A stretch of DNA of 53,468 nucleotides from Acidobacteriota bacterium (GCA_021827255.1 JAKAWO010000001.1:1-53468), one strand, 5' to 3'; positions 17,274-25,736 are shown, counted from the stretch's first letter. Notes: generated by a model not told the origin, from the letters alone. Translations and numbers: made by a program.

Positions 17274-17376
17274 CCGCGCAACAAGCTCTCCTTCGACGAC
17301 AACCTCGAAATCCTTCGCGAATACGAAGGGGACGAGTTCCACCTTGTTTCGCGCCCAGGACAAAAACACGCCGCAC
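17274..17376 (+). pseudogene. possible remnant of an adenine/cytosine DNA methyltransferase N-terminus
   Basis: One frame reads RNKLSFDDNLEILREYEGDE, close to the start of many site-specific DNA methyltransferases (N-x-L-x-x-G-D-N-L-x-I-L-R-x-x-x-x-D-E-S-V-D-L). A second frame right after it reads FRAQDKN, resembling the family's F-N-S-A-Q-D-Y-N. The catalytic D-P-P-F segment that should lie between them is not readable, and there is no room for the rest of the enzyme. If real, it is a short frameshifted relic. The match is from memory of the family pattern and could be chance. Confidence 0.35.
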
Positions 17377-17550
17377 GGACAGCCGCTCTTGCGGTCCGCA
17401 GTTCTTCTTCGTTTCGCCTTCGGACAAAAGCCGCGGACCGCAGGGACAGCGGTTTGCGTAAGGGGCTCGCGCTATCCGCTTTGCGACGCCTATTTGGCTT
17501 TTAATCGCAGCATCAGCCTCCCTTCAACCTCCAACCCTTCGCCGACGCGC

Positions 17551-17556
17551 TACAAT
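17551..17556 (+). promoter_or_regulatory. -10-like element very close to queA start
   Basis: TACAAT lies only nine bases before the queA ATG at 17566, and no Shine-Dalgarno is visible. Transcription would begin at or within a few bases of the start codon, so the mRNA may be leaderless. No good -35 is seen. Confidence 0.4.
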
Positions 17557-17565
17557 TCTAGTGGC

Positions 17566-18651
17566 ATGCGCTTGGAAGAATTCGATTACCAGCTTCCTGA
17601 AGAGCTGACCGCACAGCGCCCTCTTGAAGAGCGGGATCGGTCGCGCCTGATGCTGCTCGAACGCGCTCCCGGTCGTATGGAGGATCGAACCTTCCTCGAG
17701 TTGCCGGACCTGCTTCGTCCTGGAGACCTGGTCGTCTTCAACAACACCAAGGTTTTTCCCGCGCGATTGCTCGGCCGGCGGCGCGGCTCGCGCGCCCAGA
17801 AGATCAGCCCGGCGAACCCTGCGGCCCGCGGCTACCTCACCGCCGAGATCGAGTTGCTCTTGACGCGCGAGGAAGGTGGAGGAATTTGGCAGGGCTTGGT
17901 TCATCCGGGACGAAAAGTTCCAGTGGGCGAAAGGCTTGTTTTCGGCGAAGGCGAACTCGAAGCCGAAGTCATTGGGCGGGGAGCGTACGGCGAGCGCCGA
18001 GTAAAGCTGTGGGCGCGCTCGGGGCCGGTCGAAGAGGCAATAGAGCGACTGGGCCACGTGCCTCTGCCACCGTACATCCGCCGGCCGGACGAAGCGAGTG
18101 ACAGCCAAACTTATCAAACGATCTATGCCAAAGCGCCTGGGGCGGTGGCGGCGCCGACGGCGGGACTGCATTTTACCGAGCGGATGCTCAGGCGCCTCGT
18201 CCAGCGCGGCGTTGAAACCACGGAGATCACGCTCCACGCCGGTCTGGGAACCTTTCAGCCAGTCCGCCAAGCGCGCATCGAAAACCACGTCATGGAAGCC
18301 GAGCGGATGGAGGTGAATGAAAGCGCGGCGAGCGCCATCTCTCGCGCTCTCGATGATGGGCGGCGGGTCATCGCCGTCGGAACGACGGTTGTCCGAACGC
18401 TCGAGCACGTCGCCAGCCAGCACGGCGGCCGGATCGAACCGGCGCGCGCGGAGACGCGCCTTTTCATTTATCCCGGCTTCGAGTTTCGCGTTGTTGGCGG
18501 CCTGCTGACCAACTTTCACCTGCCGAAATCAACCTTGCTGATGCTCGTGAGCGCGTTCGCAGGGCGCGAGTTTATCCTGCGCGCTTACCGCCACGCCATC
18601 GAGCGGCGTTACCGCTTTTACAGCTACGGTGATTGCATGCTGATTCTCTAG
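17566..18651 (+). CDS. queA: S-adenosylmethionine:tRNA ribosyltransferase-isomerase
   Basis: 361 residues, normal family length. QueA moves the ribosyl part of S-adenosylmethionine onto 7-aminomethyl-7-deazaguanine in tRNA, making epoxyqueuosine, the penultimate step of queuosine synthesis. It begins with the family signature MRLEEFDYQLPEELTAQRP, then VVFNNTKVFPARLLG, and carries YQTIYAKAPGAVAAPTAGLHF and the C-terminal FHLPKSTLLMLVSAFAG, all hallmarks of the family. A short insert at about residues 73-88 (RRGSRAQKISPANPAARG) is larger than in model proteins. The start is fixed by the conserved N-terminus even though no ribosome binding site is seen. The next gene is convergent; no other queuosine gene is in the window. 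Confidence 0.95.
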   Translation: MRLEEFDYQLPEELTAQRPLEERDRSRLMLLERAPGRMEDRTFLELPDLLRPGDLVVFNNTKVFPARLLGRRRGSRAQKISPANPAARGYLTAEIELLLTREEGGGIWQGLVHPGRKVPVGERLVFGEGELEAEVIGRGAYGERRVKLWARSGPVEEAIERLGHVPLPPYIRRPDEASDSQTYQTIYAKAPGAVAAPTAGLHFTERMLRRLVQRGVETTEITLHAGLGTFQPVRQARIENHVMEAERMEVNESAASAISRALDDGRRVIAVGTTVVRTLEHVASQHGGRIEPARAETRLFIYPGFEFRVVGGLLTNFHLPKSTLLMLVSAFAGREFILRAYRHAIERRYRFYSYGDCMLIL

Positions 18652-18678
18652 CCGCCGCGACGGCATGCGGGGTTCGAT

Positions 18679-19128
18679 TCATAACGTTTTCAGGAAGGCG
18701 TATTGCGTCTTGATTCTGCGGTAGCCTCGCTTCTGATAGAAAGCGTGCGCCGCCTTGCGGACGACGTTCGAGCGGAGATACACCGAGCGCAAGCCCTTTT
18801 GCGTCGCCCATCTCTCGGCGCGCTCGAGCAGCAGTTGGCCGGCGCCTCGACCGCGAAACCCTTCTCCGACTACCAAGCCGCCAATTTCCGCTCGCCACTC
18901 GCTTTCGAGCACCCGATGAATGAAGGTGTGAATCCAGCCGGCGACCCTTCCGTCGGGGACCTCGGCAACGTAAACGGCGTGGTCGCCGCTCTTCAGAAGG
19001 AGCCGCAGCCGGCGGCGGATAGCCTGAAAGTCAGCCGGATAGCCCAGCTCCCCCGATAATTCAGCCAGGCGGCTGGCGTCCTGAAGGCGCGCTCGCCGCA
19101 CTCCGACTTTAAGTTGTTGCTCGATCAT
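18679..19128 (-). CDS. GNAT family N-acetyltransferase
   Basis: 149 residues forming one GNAT domain. The acetyl-CoA-binding motif A is clear: IGGLVVGEGFRGRGAGQLLL (the R/Q-x-x-G-x-G/A loop), and motif B follows as VRKAAHAFYQKRGYR. These enzymes transfer an acetyl group from acetyl-CoA to an amine. The substrate cannot be told; the LGYPADFQAIRRRL region resembles aminoglycoside 6'-acetyltransferase-like members, but resistance should not be assumed. Start is the ATG at 19128 preceded by GTGGGGGAC. It overlaps none of its neighbours and lies between queA (convergent) and the DUF4139 gene (same strand, 36 bases upstream). Confidence 0.85.
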   Translation of the reverse strand: MIEQQLKVGVRRARLQDASRLAELSGELGYPADFQAIRRRLRLLLKSGDHAVYVAEVPDGRVAGWIHTFIHRVLESEWRAEIGGLVVGEGFRGRGAGQLLLERAERWATQKGLRSVYLRSNVVRKAAHAFYQKRGYRRIKTQYAFLKTL

Positions 19129-19163
19129 CTTGTGTCCCCCACTTCGCCGGCGTAACGGCGAAC

Positions 19164-20597
19164 CTACCAATGGACCCGCACACGATATGTAAGAATGGAC
19201 TGCGCGTTGGCGGCAACGGGGACCTCAAACCGGACGGAAAAAGCCGATGTCTTCTGGTACTTGAAGTTCGATTCGAGCATCGTCCACTCGCCGCCGATGG
19301 GCTCGTTGACTTCTACGGTGAGGGGCTGAGGTTTGTGATTACGGATAGTAATCTCAAAGGCGACCTCCGAACTCGTCGGCCCGAGCGACTGGTAGGCGGT
19401 CTGCCTGCGGGTGGCGACCACGTCAAAAGCATTACCTACGTCGAGGTCGAGCATCTCGTCCTTGGGCGTGTGACGGATTTGGTCTTCGCCAAGGAATTCG
19501 GGCCTGCCTTGCGAATCGTTTTCATAAACGCGGATTGTCCCAGCCGGCATCGGGATGCCGAGGGAATTGGCGCGGCTGTTCTTGAAGCGAATGTGCATCT
19601 CGACCGGCTCGTTCATCGGAGCGCCGGGTTGGAGCGGCGCGCGGTAATAGTACGATTGGCCGTTCAGCTCAAAAGTTTTAACAAAGCGCACATTCGCCGA
19701 ATCGAGCAATCCGATTTGCAGGCTGGAGTGGTTGATGAGCGTGGCGCGGCGTTGCAGGGTGTAAAGGTGATACTCGGAAAACGGCTGCTGCTCAAATTGA
19801 GGCGCTACTTTCGCCATCGCGAATTGAGGCATCGGGGTTCGCATTACGGCGCGATGGACCTCGCCCGCCACAAGTTGCAGCCGCGCCGCGGTGAAGGTCG
19901 CCCCACTATCATTGCTGATGTCAGCCCAACCGTTCAGAGCGCCCGTCGCCCCATTCGTGGCGATCGCGAAGATGTAATCCGCCTTCCAGTTCATGCCGCT
20001 CGTCAAGTAGGTGGTCTCAACGGTCTGGGGGGAGGCATCGTGGCTGGAAACGAGGCAAAGCAGCGTAGGACGCGCATAAAGATTTCCCGGTATGCGGGGA
20101 AAGATATAGTGATCGGCCGTCAAGCCGGTGACGATCTGTGTCCCCACCTGCCAGACGGGCCCGCTGTTGTCCGCGAGCAGGGTCGCTTGGACGCGGACAT
20201 CTTTTGTTGATCCGTTCACCGTCATGCGGCGCACCAGCGTCACTTGCTTGCCGACATATTTCTTGAGCAGGGTTTCGGGGGTGAGAAGATCGTAGCGGTA
20301 ACCCTGCTGGAGGACCCGGAAAGCGCTTGGGTCGCTCAGGGAGACCATGTGGACGGTCGCGGGATTGACCTGCGCGGCAAGACCTTCGAAGCGCAATTCT
20401 GTGGTGCCGACCGGCAGCCGCAGGCGTCTCACGTCGCGCACCAGCGCGAGGTTGGAGTTATAGACCGTCACCTCCAAGTTTCGACGGTCTTTCCCGGTGG
20501 AAGTGACAACGCTTTGTGACCGCAAAGGAGCGCCATTGAAAAGAGCGGCTAGAACGATAGCCCCTGCCATCCGAACGGTGTTATCAAAGCCGGTCAT
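19164..20597 (-). CDS. secreted DUF4139-domain protein
   Basis: 477 residues with an N-terminal signal peptide (MAGAIVLAALFNGAPLRS). The N-terminal part carries the pattern VTVYNSNLALVRDVRRLRLP followed by GTTELRFEGLAAQVNPATV, typical of DUF4139/DUF4140 proteins, and the remainder is beta-rich with EIPMPAGTIRVYE-like strands (here GIPMPAGTIRVYENDSQG). These proteins are probably envelope-associated; their function is unknown. The start is the ATG after AGGAGGGTGAATT, a very strong ribosome binding site. It is the upstream member of a same-strand pair with the GNAT gene, but there is no functional link I can name. Confidence 0.85.
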   Translation of the reverse strand: MTGFDNTVRMAGAIVLAALFNGAPLRSQSVVTSTGKDRRNLEVTVYNSNLALVRDVRRLRLPVGTTELRFEGLAAQVNPATVHMVSLSDPSAFRVLQQGYRYDLLTPETLLKKYVGKQVTLVRRMTVNGSTKDVRVQATLLADNSGPVWQVGTQIVTGLTADHYIFPRIPGNLYARPTLLCLVSSHDASPQTVETTYLTSGMNWKADYIFAIATNGATGALNGWADISNDSGATFTAARLQLVAGEVHRAVMRTPMPQFAMAKVAPQFEQQPFSEYHLYTLQRRATLINHSSLQIGLLDSANVRFVKTFELNGQSYYYRAPLQPGAPMNEPVEMHIRFKNSRANSLGIPMPAGTIRVYENDSQGRPEFLGEDQIRHTPKDEMLDLDVGNAFDVVATRRQTAYQSLGPTSSEVAFEITIRNHKPQPLTVEVNEPIGGEWTMLESNFKYQKTSAFSVRFEVPVAANAQSILTYRVRVHW

Positions 20598-20828
20598 AAT
20601 TCACCCTCCTGTTCCAACGATTTCTTTTGAGCCGCTGGAACGTACCTTCTCTGCCATTGTGCAAGGTGGAAGGGCAGGCTGCAAACAGAGATTTTGCCCG
20701 GCTGAGACGGCGCCGTTAGCGATGGATCAAAGCCTTGATTCGCGCTGGCCGTCGGCCGAGCGCCGCGAGGCGACGAGCTCTTGCCTGGAACATCGGTGGG
20801 TCAGCACAGCGCGACCGAACGAAAGGTC

Positions 20829-21515
20829 TCAATGGAATTCCGGAGCGATTTTATCGAGGTTCACCTCGGCAAAGCCGCGGAAAACCCAGTCAGCTTTTGA
20901 AAGCTCCTCCGGAGGGCGGGTGTGCGCGAGGGCCAAGCACGGGATGCCGGCTTTATGGGCGGCCAGAATTCCGCCGGGAGCGTCTTCGATCGCCAGGCAT
21001 TCGGAGGCCCTCAGCTTTTTGGGATCGAATTCAGGAAGCTGTTCGAGCGCGGCCAGCGTTTTCAGGAAAACTTCCGGATCGGGCTTGGAACGCTGGCAAT
21101 CCTCGGCGGTGACAACGACCTTGAAGGCTGACCGCAACCCGATCTTGCCGAGAAGGTGCTCGATCTCGCTGCGCAGGCTGCCACTGGCAATAGCGAGCGG
21201 ATAAAGCTGAGCGGCTTGACGAACAAACTCAACGGCGCCGGGAAATACAGGCAGACCTTCCTGGATGATCTCCTGGTAAGCGCGGCTCTTCCAGGCCAGC
21301 AATTCGTCCCGGCGCGCGGGGTCCAAAGGCCGGCCATGAGTTTGGTACAAATTTTCGACGATGCCACGGTCGTCGAGCGCCAAATAATCCCGATAGTACT
21401 CCTCCGGCGTTACGGTCCAGCCCTCCTCGGCGGCCATCTGCTGCGTGAGTTGCAGAATGACCGGCTCAGAATCCACCAACACGCCGTCGAAGTCGAAGAT
21501 GATGGCGCGAAGCAA
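20829..21515 (-). CDS. HAD-superfamily phosphatase, beta-phosphoglucomutase-like
   Basis: 228 residues. HAD motif I is FDFDGVLVDSE (Asp8 nucleophile, Asp10 acid/base), motif II is IASGSLRSE, motif III is the Lys in CQRSKPDPEVF, and motif IV is AIEDAPGGI. The helical cap between motifs I and II matches subfamily IA (beta-phosphoglucomutase, phosphoglycolate phosphatase). The Lys-Pro-Asp-Pro and E-D-A-P-G-G forms are typical of sugar-phosphate phosphatases and mutases. There is no ATG in the right place: TTG at 21515 sits six bases after GGAGGG and starts directly before motif I, so I take it as the start. The substrate is unknown. Confidence 0.88.
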   Translation of the reverse strand: MLRAIIFDFDGVLVDSEPVILQLTQQMAAEEGWTVTPEEYYRDYLALDDRGIVENLYQTHGRPLDPARRDELLAWKSRAYQEIIQEGLPVFPGAVEFVRQAAQLYPLAIASGSLRSEIEHLLGKIGLRSAFKVVVTAEDCQRSKPDPEVFLKTLAALEQLPEFDPKKLRASECLAIEDAPGGILAAHKAGIPCLALAHTRPPEELSKADWVFRGFAEVNLDKIAPEFH

Positions 21516-21593
21516 ACGCGATCCCTCCGTTGCCGCCTTTGGGCCAGCGCGGAAGCTGTCCGCTTCGCCCGGCGACGAAAGCAAAGGAGCGGT

Positions 21594-21622
21594 ATGATAC
21601 ACTTTGAAGCTGAGGCATTCAA
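21594..21622 (-). promoter_or_regulatory. probable promoter of the HAD gene
   Basis: Minus strand: TTGAAT (21617-21622), 17 bases, TATCAT (21594-21599). Both boxes are one or two bases from consensus with ideal spacing. The leader to the TTG start would be about 70 bases. Confidence 0.55.
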
Positions 21623-21730
21623 GGATGGGCGCCTTGAGAAACGCCTGTTCTGGCCTGAATTTGCGGGCCGTGGCGGCGTTTTCGCGCATCTAACGTGAGG
21701 TGAGCGGCCAAGACGGCGCCCAAAGTCTTC

Positions 21731-22456
21731 ATGACTCATCAACTGGGCATTCCGATTGCTTTCGTGGCGGGCGTGGTTTCGTTTTTATCGCCGTGCGTGT
21801 TGCCGCTGATTCCTGGATACATTTCCATGCTTTCCGGCGCCTCGATGGAGGAGCTGAAGGCCGGTGGCGGAGCGGACCTGGCAGGGCGAATCTTTGGCAA
21901 TTCGATTGCTTTTGTTCTCGGCTTCTCAATGGTTTTCATCGCGCTAGGAGCTTCGGCGACGGCGATTGGCCGGTTCTTGCTGGCGGAGCACAGTCTTTTC
22001 AACATCATCGCTGGCATTATCATTATAGTTTTTGGCTTGCATCTGACCGGGATCATCAAGATTCCCCTGCTGTATCGCGAATCGCGCGTGAATGCGGGCG
22101 CGCCGCGGCGCGGGGTGGCGGGATCGTTCGTTTTGGGCTTCGCGTTCGCCTTCGGCTGGACGCCGTGTATCGGACCGATCTTGACGGCCATACTGGCGCT
22201 TGCGGCTATCCGCCACACGGTCTTCCAGGGGATGTTCCTGCTGGCGGTTTACTCCGCAGGGCTGGCGATCCCATTTCTTCTGACAGGGATCGGACTCGGA
22301 CAGTTCATCAAATTCTATGCGCGGTTTCGCAAACACTTGCAGGTGGTTGAAGTGGCCTCCGGCGTGCTGCTGATTCTCATTGGAGTGCTGATGGCCTTCA
22401 ACAAATTCACAATTCTTTCAGGGTACCTTTCTTTCTTGAATCGGTTTACGCTGTAA
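21731..22456 (+). CDS. ccdA: CcdA-type thiol electron carrier across the inner membrane
   Basis: 241 residues with six predicted helices. The two redox Cys lie in the family contexts FLSPCVLPLIPGY (helix 1) and FGWTPCIGPIL (helix 4), each flanked by Pro. CcdA/DsbD-beta proteins take electrons from cytoplasmic thioredoxin and hand them to periplasmic thiol proteins, for cytochrome c maturation or disulfide repair. It is followed by lgt, a TlpA-like thioredoxin and a free DsbD-alpha-like domain on the same strand, so together these genes supply the parts found in one DsbD protein. Start is the ATG at 21731; the ribosome binding site is poor. Confidence 0.92.
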   Translation: MTHQLGIPIAFVAGVVSFLSPCVLPLIPGYISMLSGASMEELKAGGGADLAGRIFGNSIAFVLGFSMVFIALGASATAIGRFLLAEHSLFNIIAGIIIIVFGLHLTGIIKIPLLYRESRVNAGAPRRGVAGSFVLGFAFAFGWTPCIGPILTAILALAAIRHTVFQGMFLLAVYSAGLAIPFLLTGIGLGQFIKFYARFRKHLQVVEVASGVLLILIGVLMAFNKFTILSGYLSFLNRFTL

Positions 22457-22625
22457 GAGGAAGGAGAGTTTGCGATCCGAGGACGAGTCCGCGAAGCGCG
22501 CTCGAAGGTGAGGATCAAAGCCAGGCGTTCCAGGGCCGGCGGCATGGGTTTTGGGACTGCGGCCATTGGCAGCGTGGGGCGGATTGACTGATTCGTGAGG
22601 GCGTCCTCCGTATGGAGGCGAGAAA

Positions 22626-23519
22626 ATGCGTCCTATCTTATTTCAAATCGGTTCGTTTCGGCTCCCCACTTACGGCCCCATCCTCGCGCTGGCGCTGGTG
22701 GCGGCACTTTACACGGTGGTGAGGCTGGGGCGGCGGGAGGGACTGGATACCGGGATATTAGTGGATTTCAGCACGTGGGTCATCATCGCCGCCTTGATTG
22801 GCGCGAAAATCCTGATGATTGTGACCGACTGGACTTACTACGGCTATAAAAACCATCCGGCAAGGATTTTTTCCCTCTCCACGCTCCAGGCAGGCGGAGT
22901 GTTCTACGGCGGCCTGATCGGGGCGATTCTCTTTGCCATTGTGTATATCCGTGTTCAAAAGCTGCCGGCGCGAAAGCTGTTTGATGTGTGCGCGCCGGCG
23001 GTGGTGCTCGGCCAGGCCATCGGCCGGTGGGGGTGCTTCGCCGCCGGAGACGATTACGGCACGCCCACTCACTCCTTCCTGGGCGTCATTTTCACCAATC
23101 CTTACGCGCATCAGCTTTCGGGCACCCCGCTGGGCGTGCGGCTCTGGCCGGTGCAGTTGATTGAGTCCGCCGCGTGCTTTGCCATCTTCGGCTTTCTGAT
23201 TTGGAGGTACGGGCACAAACGAAGGGACGGCGAGATTTTCCTCCTCTACATCGTGCTTTACGCCGTGGTTCGTTTCCTGGACGAGTTCATCCGAGGGGAT
23301 CCGGATCGCGGGTTTGTTTTTCATCATCTGCTCTCGACGTCTCAATTCATCGCGTTGCTGGCGCTGGCAGCGGCGCCGGTTCTGGCGTGGCGATGGTTCC
23401 GAGGTCCGCAGGCGGTTATCGTTGAGGCTCCCGCAGCCGGGAGCGTTTCGCTCACGGGTCCCAAGCCCCGAGCGTCCGAGAGCGTGGCCAGCCCGGCGGG
23501 CATCGAGCGGCGGCGGTAA
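22626..23519 (+). CDS. lgt: prolipoprotein diacylglyceryl transferase
   Basis: 297 residues, seven-helix inner-membrane enzyme. It attaches diacylglycerol from phosphatidylglycerol to the lipobox Cys of prolipoproteins, the first step of lipoprotein maturation. It starts with ILFQIGSFRLPTYGPILALA. The family signature is readable as GRWGCFAAGDDYG (with the essential Arg and Gly), and RFLDEFIRGD near the end matches the conserved R-x-x-x-E-x-x-R region. Start at the ATG after GGAGGCGAGAAA. It lies between ccdA and the thioredoxin gene; the link is likely envelope biogenesis rather than a shared reaction. Confidence 0.95.
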   Translation: MRPILFQIGSFRLPTYGPILALALVAALYTVVRLGRREGLDTGILVDFSTWVIIAALIGAKILMIVTDWTYYGYKNHPARIFSLSTLQAGGVFYGGLIGAILFAIVYIRVQKLPARKLFDVCAPAVVLGQAIGRWGCFAAGDDYGTPTHSFLGVIFTNPYAHQLSGTPLGVRLWPVQLIESAACFAIFGFLIWRYGHKRRDGEIFLLYIVLYAVVRFLDEFIRGDPDRGFVFHHLLSTSQFIALLALAAAPVLAWRWFRGPQAVIVEAPAAGSVSLTGPKPRASESVASPAGIERRR

Positions 23520-23541
23520 TCTTCCCAGCAAGGAGCGCCTT

Positions 23542-24390
23542 GTGAAGAGTAAAAGAGTAATTTTAGGGATCGTGCTCGGCGTCATTGTGGTGGGCGCCCT
23601 ATACTTGATCAACCGGTTCTGGATCGCTCCAGCAACGACTCTCTCAAGCGCTCGAGCGACGACCCTCTCAGCCAAAGGCGACAGTTCGCACCCCCTGGCG
23701 CCTGAATTCTCGTTGACCTCGCTCAGCGGCCAGACGATTGACTTGAAGGATTACCGCGGCAAGGTCGTCTTGCTGGACTTCTGGGCGACTTGGTGCGGCC
23801 CCTGCCGGATCGAAATCCCTGAATTTGTGGATTTAGAGAGGAAGTATGCGTCCCAAGGCCTCCGAATCATCGGCATCTCAATGGATGACAGTCCGGATCC
23901 CGTCCGGCAGTTTTATCAGCAGTTCAACATGGATTATCCGGTGGTCATGGGAAGCGACAAGGTCGGCGAGCTGTACGGCGGCATCTTCGGGCTTCCGACC
24001 AGTTTTTTGATTGGGCGTGATGGCCGAATCTACGCCAAACACGTTGGGCTCACCGGTGAGCGGACCTTCGTGCGCGAGATTCAGGAATTGCTGGCGGCTG
24101 GACCCAACCAGATGGCAGCAAACTTTGTGGCCGCGGGCGGCGGACCCGGCTCGGACGACATCAACGTGGAAACTCCGGCGGAGGCGAACTCTCCCGTTCC
24201 GGGCGTGGACGTTTCCAAGCTGACCCCGGCGCAGCTGACCGAGTATAAACAAATGCTCTCCTCCGAACATTGCTCCTGCGGGTGCGGTTATACCGTGCTG
24301 CAGTGCCGGCAAGTAGATGGCAGTTGCGAGACAAGCCTGAAGATGGCCCGGGCTGCGCTGGCAAAATTGTTGCGGAAAAATACCATCTAG
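23542..24390 (+). CDS. TlpA/ResA-like thioredoxin with Cys-rich C-terminal tail
   Basis: 282 residues, membrane-anchored by an N-terminal helix (VILGIVLGVIVVGALYLIN). The thioredoxin domain (about 50-195) has the active site WATWCGPCRIE (Cys85, Cys88) and the cis-Pro segment IFGLPTSFLIG. After a linker, a C-terminal tail carries five Cys (244, 246, 248, 255, 262) in the pattern H-C-S-C-G-C-G...Q-C-R...S-C. That tail is absent from ResA/TlpA and may bind metal or heme, or act as a second redox center. Start is GTG at 23542, seven bases after AAGGAG. It is the natural partner of CcdA upstream and of the DsbD-alpha-like protein downstream. Confidence 0.9.
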   Translation: MKSKRVILGIVLGVIVVGALYLINRFWIAPATTLSSARATTLSAKGDSSHPLAPEFSLTSLSGQTIDLKDYRGKVVLLDFWATWCGPCRIEIPEFVDLERKYASQGLRIIGISMDDSPDPVRQFYQQFNMDYPVVMGSDKVGELYGGIFGLPTSFLIGRDGRIYAKHVGLTGERTFVREIQELLAAGPNQMAANFVAAGGGPGSDDINVETPAEANSPVPGVDVSKLTPAQLTEYKQMLSSEHCSCGCGYTVLQCRQVDGSCETSLKMARAALAKLLRKNTI

Positions 24391-24444
24391 CTTGCGATGG
24401 GGCGCGCGAAATAGACCCCGGACCCGAAACGAAGATCGCCTCAC

Positions 24445-25005
24445 ATGCAAATCATCGGATCGCGGTTTGCAAGACGAGTGATGCCGGCGCTGGCGCTAGC
24501 TTGCGTGGCGGGGGTGAGCGCTTATGCGCAAAAACCGCCGAGCGTCGTCAAGGCTCGGCTGGTGCTGGCGACCCAAGGCGCGCATTCGTCCTCCGTGGCC
24601 AAGGCAGCCGTCGTGGGGCAGATTCGCGCCGGTTATCACATCAATGCCCTTCACCCATCGCTCGATTATCTGATTCCAACCGAAGTTCAGTTGAACCGGT
24701 CAGCGGGCGTGACGGTTGAAAGAGTAATTTATCCTCCCGGCCGGCCGGTGCGTTTCGCCTTTTTGAAGACGCCTCTCGCGGTTTACGAAGGCGAAGTCCT
24801 GATCGGTCTGGTCTTGAAGCTGGGACGGGCGGACGCATCGTCCGTCATTCCGCTGCGAGGCAAGCTGAGTTATCAAGCGTGTAACGACCACGCGTGCTTC
24901 GCGCCCACCAGCATTCCTCTGAGGCTCGTGGTGCCGATTTTGCCTGCTAGCGTTCCACTCCAGTCCGCCCACGCCGCGATTTTTTCCAAAATCAGATTTA
25001 ACTAG
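24445..25005 (+). CDS. stand-alone DsbD N-terminal (alpha) domain protein
   Basis: 186 residues. A signal peptide (ALALACVAGVSAYAQ) is followed by an immunoglobulin-like domain ending in GKLSYQACNDHACFAPTSI, the hallmark of the DsbD alpha domain. The redox pair is Cys146 and Cys151. In E. coli this domain is fused to the membrane and thioredoxin domains of DsbD and passes electrons to DsbC, DsbG and CcmG; here it is free in the periplasm. With CcdA and the TlpA-like protein it makes a three-part DsbD. It has a leader of about 50 bases from the thioredoxin gene and is the last member of that cluster. Confidence 0.85.
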   Translation: MQIIGSRFARRVMPALALACVAGVSAYAQKPPSVVKARLVLATQGAHSSSVAKAAVVGQIRAGYHINALHPSLDYLIPTEVQLNRSAGVTVERVIYPPGRPVRFAFLKTPLAVYEGEVLIGLVLKLGRADASSVIPLRGKLSYQACNDHACFAPTSIPLRLVVPILPASVPLQSAHAAIFSKIRFN

Positions 25006-25103
25006 CGCGGAAAAACGAACCGCATGCGCGCGGTGAAATTGGAATCAGCGTGGCGCGGCGGTGACGCGCGGGAGTTTTGCCTTATAAGGCGGCTTTCGCT
25101 AAC

Positions 25104-25736
25104 ATGGGATGGGAAGACTCATTCATGGGGCCGCCGGGAGTTGATGCCAAGCCGGGCTCGCGAGTCCAAGTGGGGGTGGTGTCAGACACTCACGGCTATT
25201 TGGATCCGCGGCTCCCGCCGGCGCTGGCGGGCGTGAGCGTGATCTTGCACGCCGGAGACGTAGGCTCTGAGGATGTTCTCGATAACCTCCGCCGGATCGC
25301 GCCGGTCCACGCGATACGAGGCAACGTGGATGGGCCGGAGCTTTCACTCCCCCTGTCGGCTGAATTCAAGCTGGCCGGCTGCCGGATCGAGATGGTGCAT
25401 ATCTTGCCGTTCTCGCAATCGGAACTCGAGGCGTTGGGACAAGAGAGCCCGAGCGCCGGCGGATTGACGGCGCGCGCTGAAAAATGGCTCAACGCCTTCA
25501 AATCGGAAACGGGCCTTGTCATCTTCGGGCACACGCATTCGCCCTGCCAGGTGAGGCTGGGGCGCTGCCTGTTTTTCAATCCTGGCGCCGCGGGCAAAAA
25601 GCGCTTCGCGCTCCCACGCTCCTGTGGCGTTCTAGAAATCAGCGACGGTGAAATAAGCGCACGCCTGATTTCGCTTGAACCCGGTAGCGGGCTGAGGGGT
25701 GGCAAAACACCCACCAAGGCTGAGGTTTTCGAATGA
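25104..25736 (+). CDS. YfcE/MJ0936-type metallophosphoesterase
   Basis: 210 residues from the chosen start. It shows calcineurin-like metallophosphoesterase motifs in order: GVVSDTHGYLD (metal Asp and His), LHAGDVGS, RGNVD (Asn), and VIFGHTHSPCQ (His pair), followed by NPGAAGKKRF. This small subclass hydrolyses phosphodiesters of unknown physiological identity. The start is uncertain: ATG at 25104 or 25125, or a TTG at 25077, are all in frame and none has a strong ribosome binding site. The stop overlaps the next, very small gene by four bases (ATGA), so the two are probably made together. Confidence 0.85.
   Translation: MGWEDSFMGPPGVDAKPGSRVQVGVVSDTHGYLDPRLPPALAGVSVILHAGDVGSEDVLDNLRRIAPVHAIRGNVDGPELSLPLSAEFKLAGCRIEMVHILPFSQSELEALGQESPSAGGLTARAEKWLNAFKSETGLVIFGHTHSPCQVRLGRCLFFNPGAAGKKRFALPRSCGVLEISDGEISARLISLEPGSGLRGGKTPTKAEVFE

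Larger units (their letters stand above)
17210..17565. other. gene-poor stretch before queA
   Basis: About 355 bases. It contains a possible decayed DNA methylase fragment (separate entry) and a pair of 9-bp inverted repeats (GCGGTCCGC near 17391 and GCGGACCGC near 17433). No intact gene is supported. Confidence 0.4.

Noticed and set aside
17460..17566. preQ1-type riboswitch before queA
   Set aside because: Looked for the aptamer hairpin and A-rich tail; not present.
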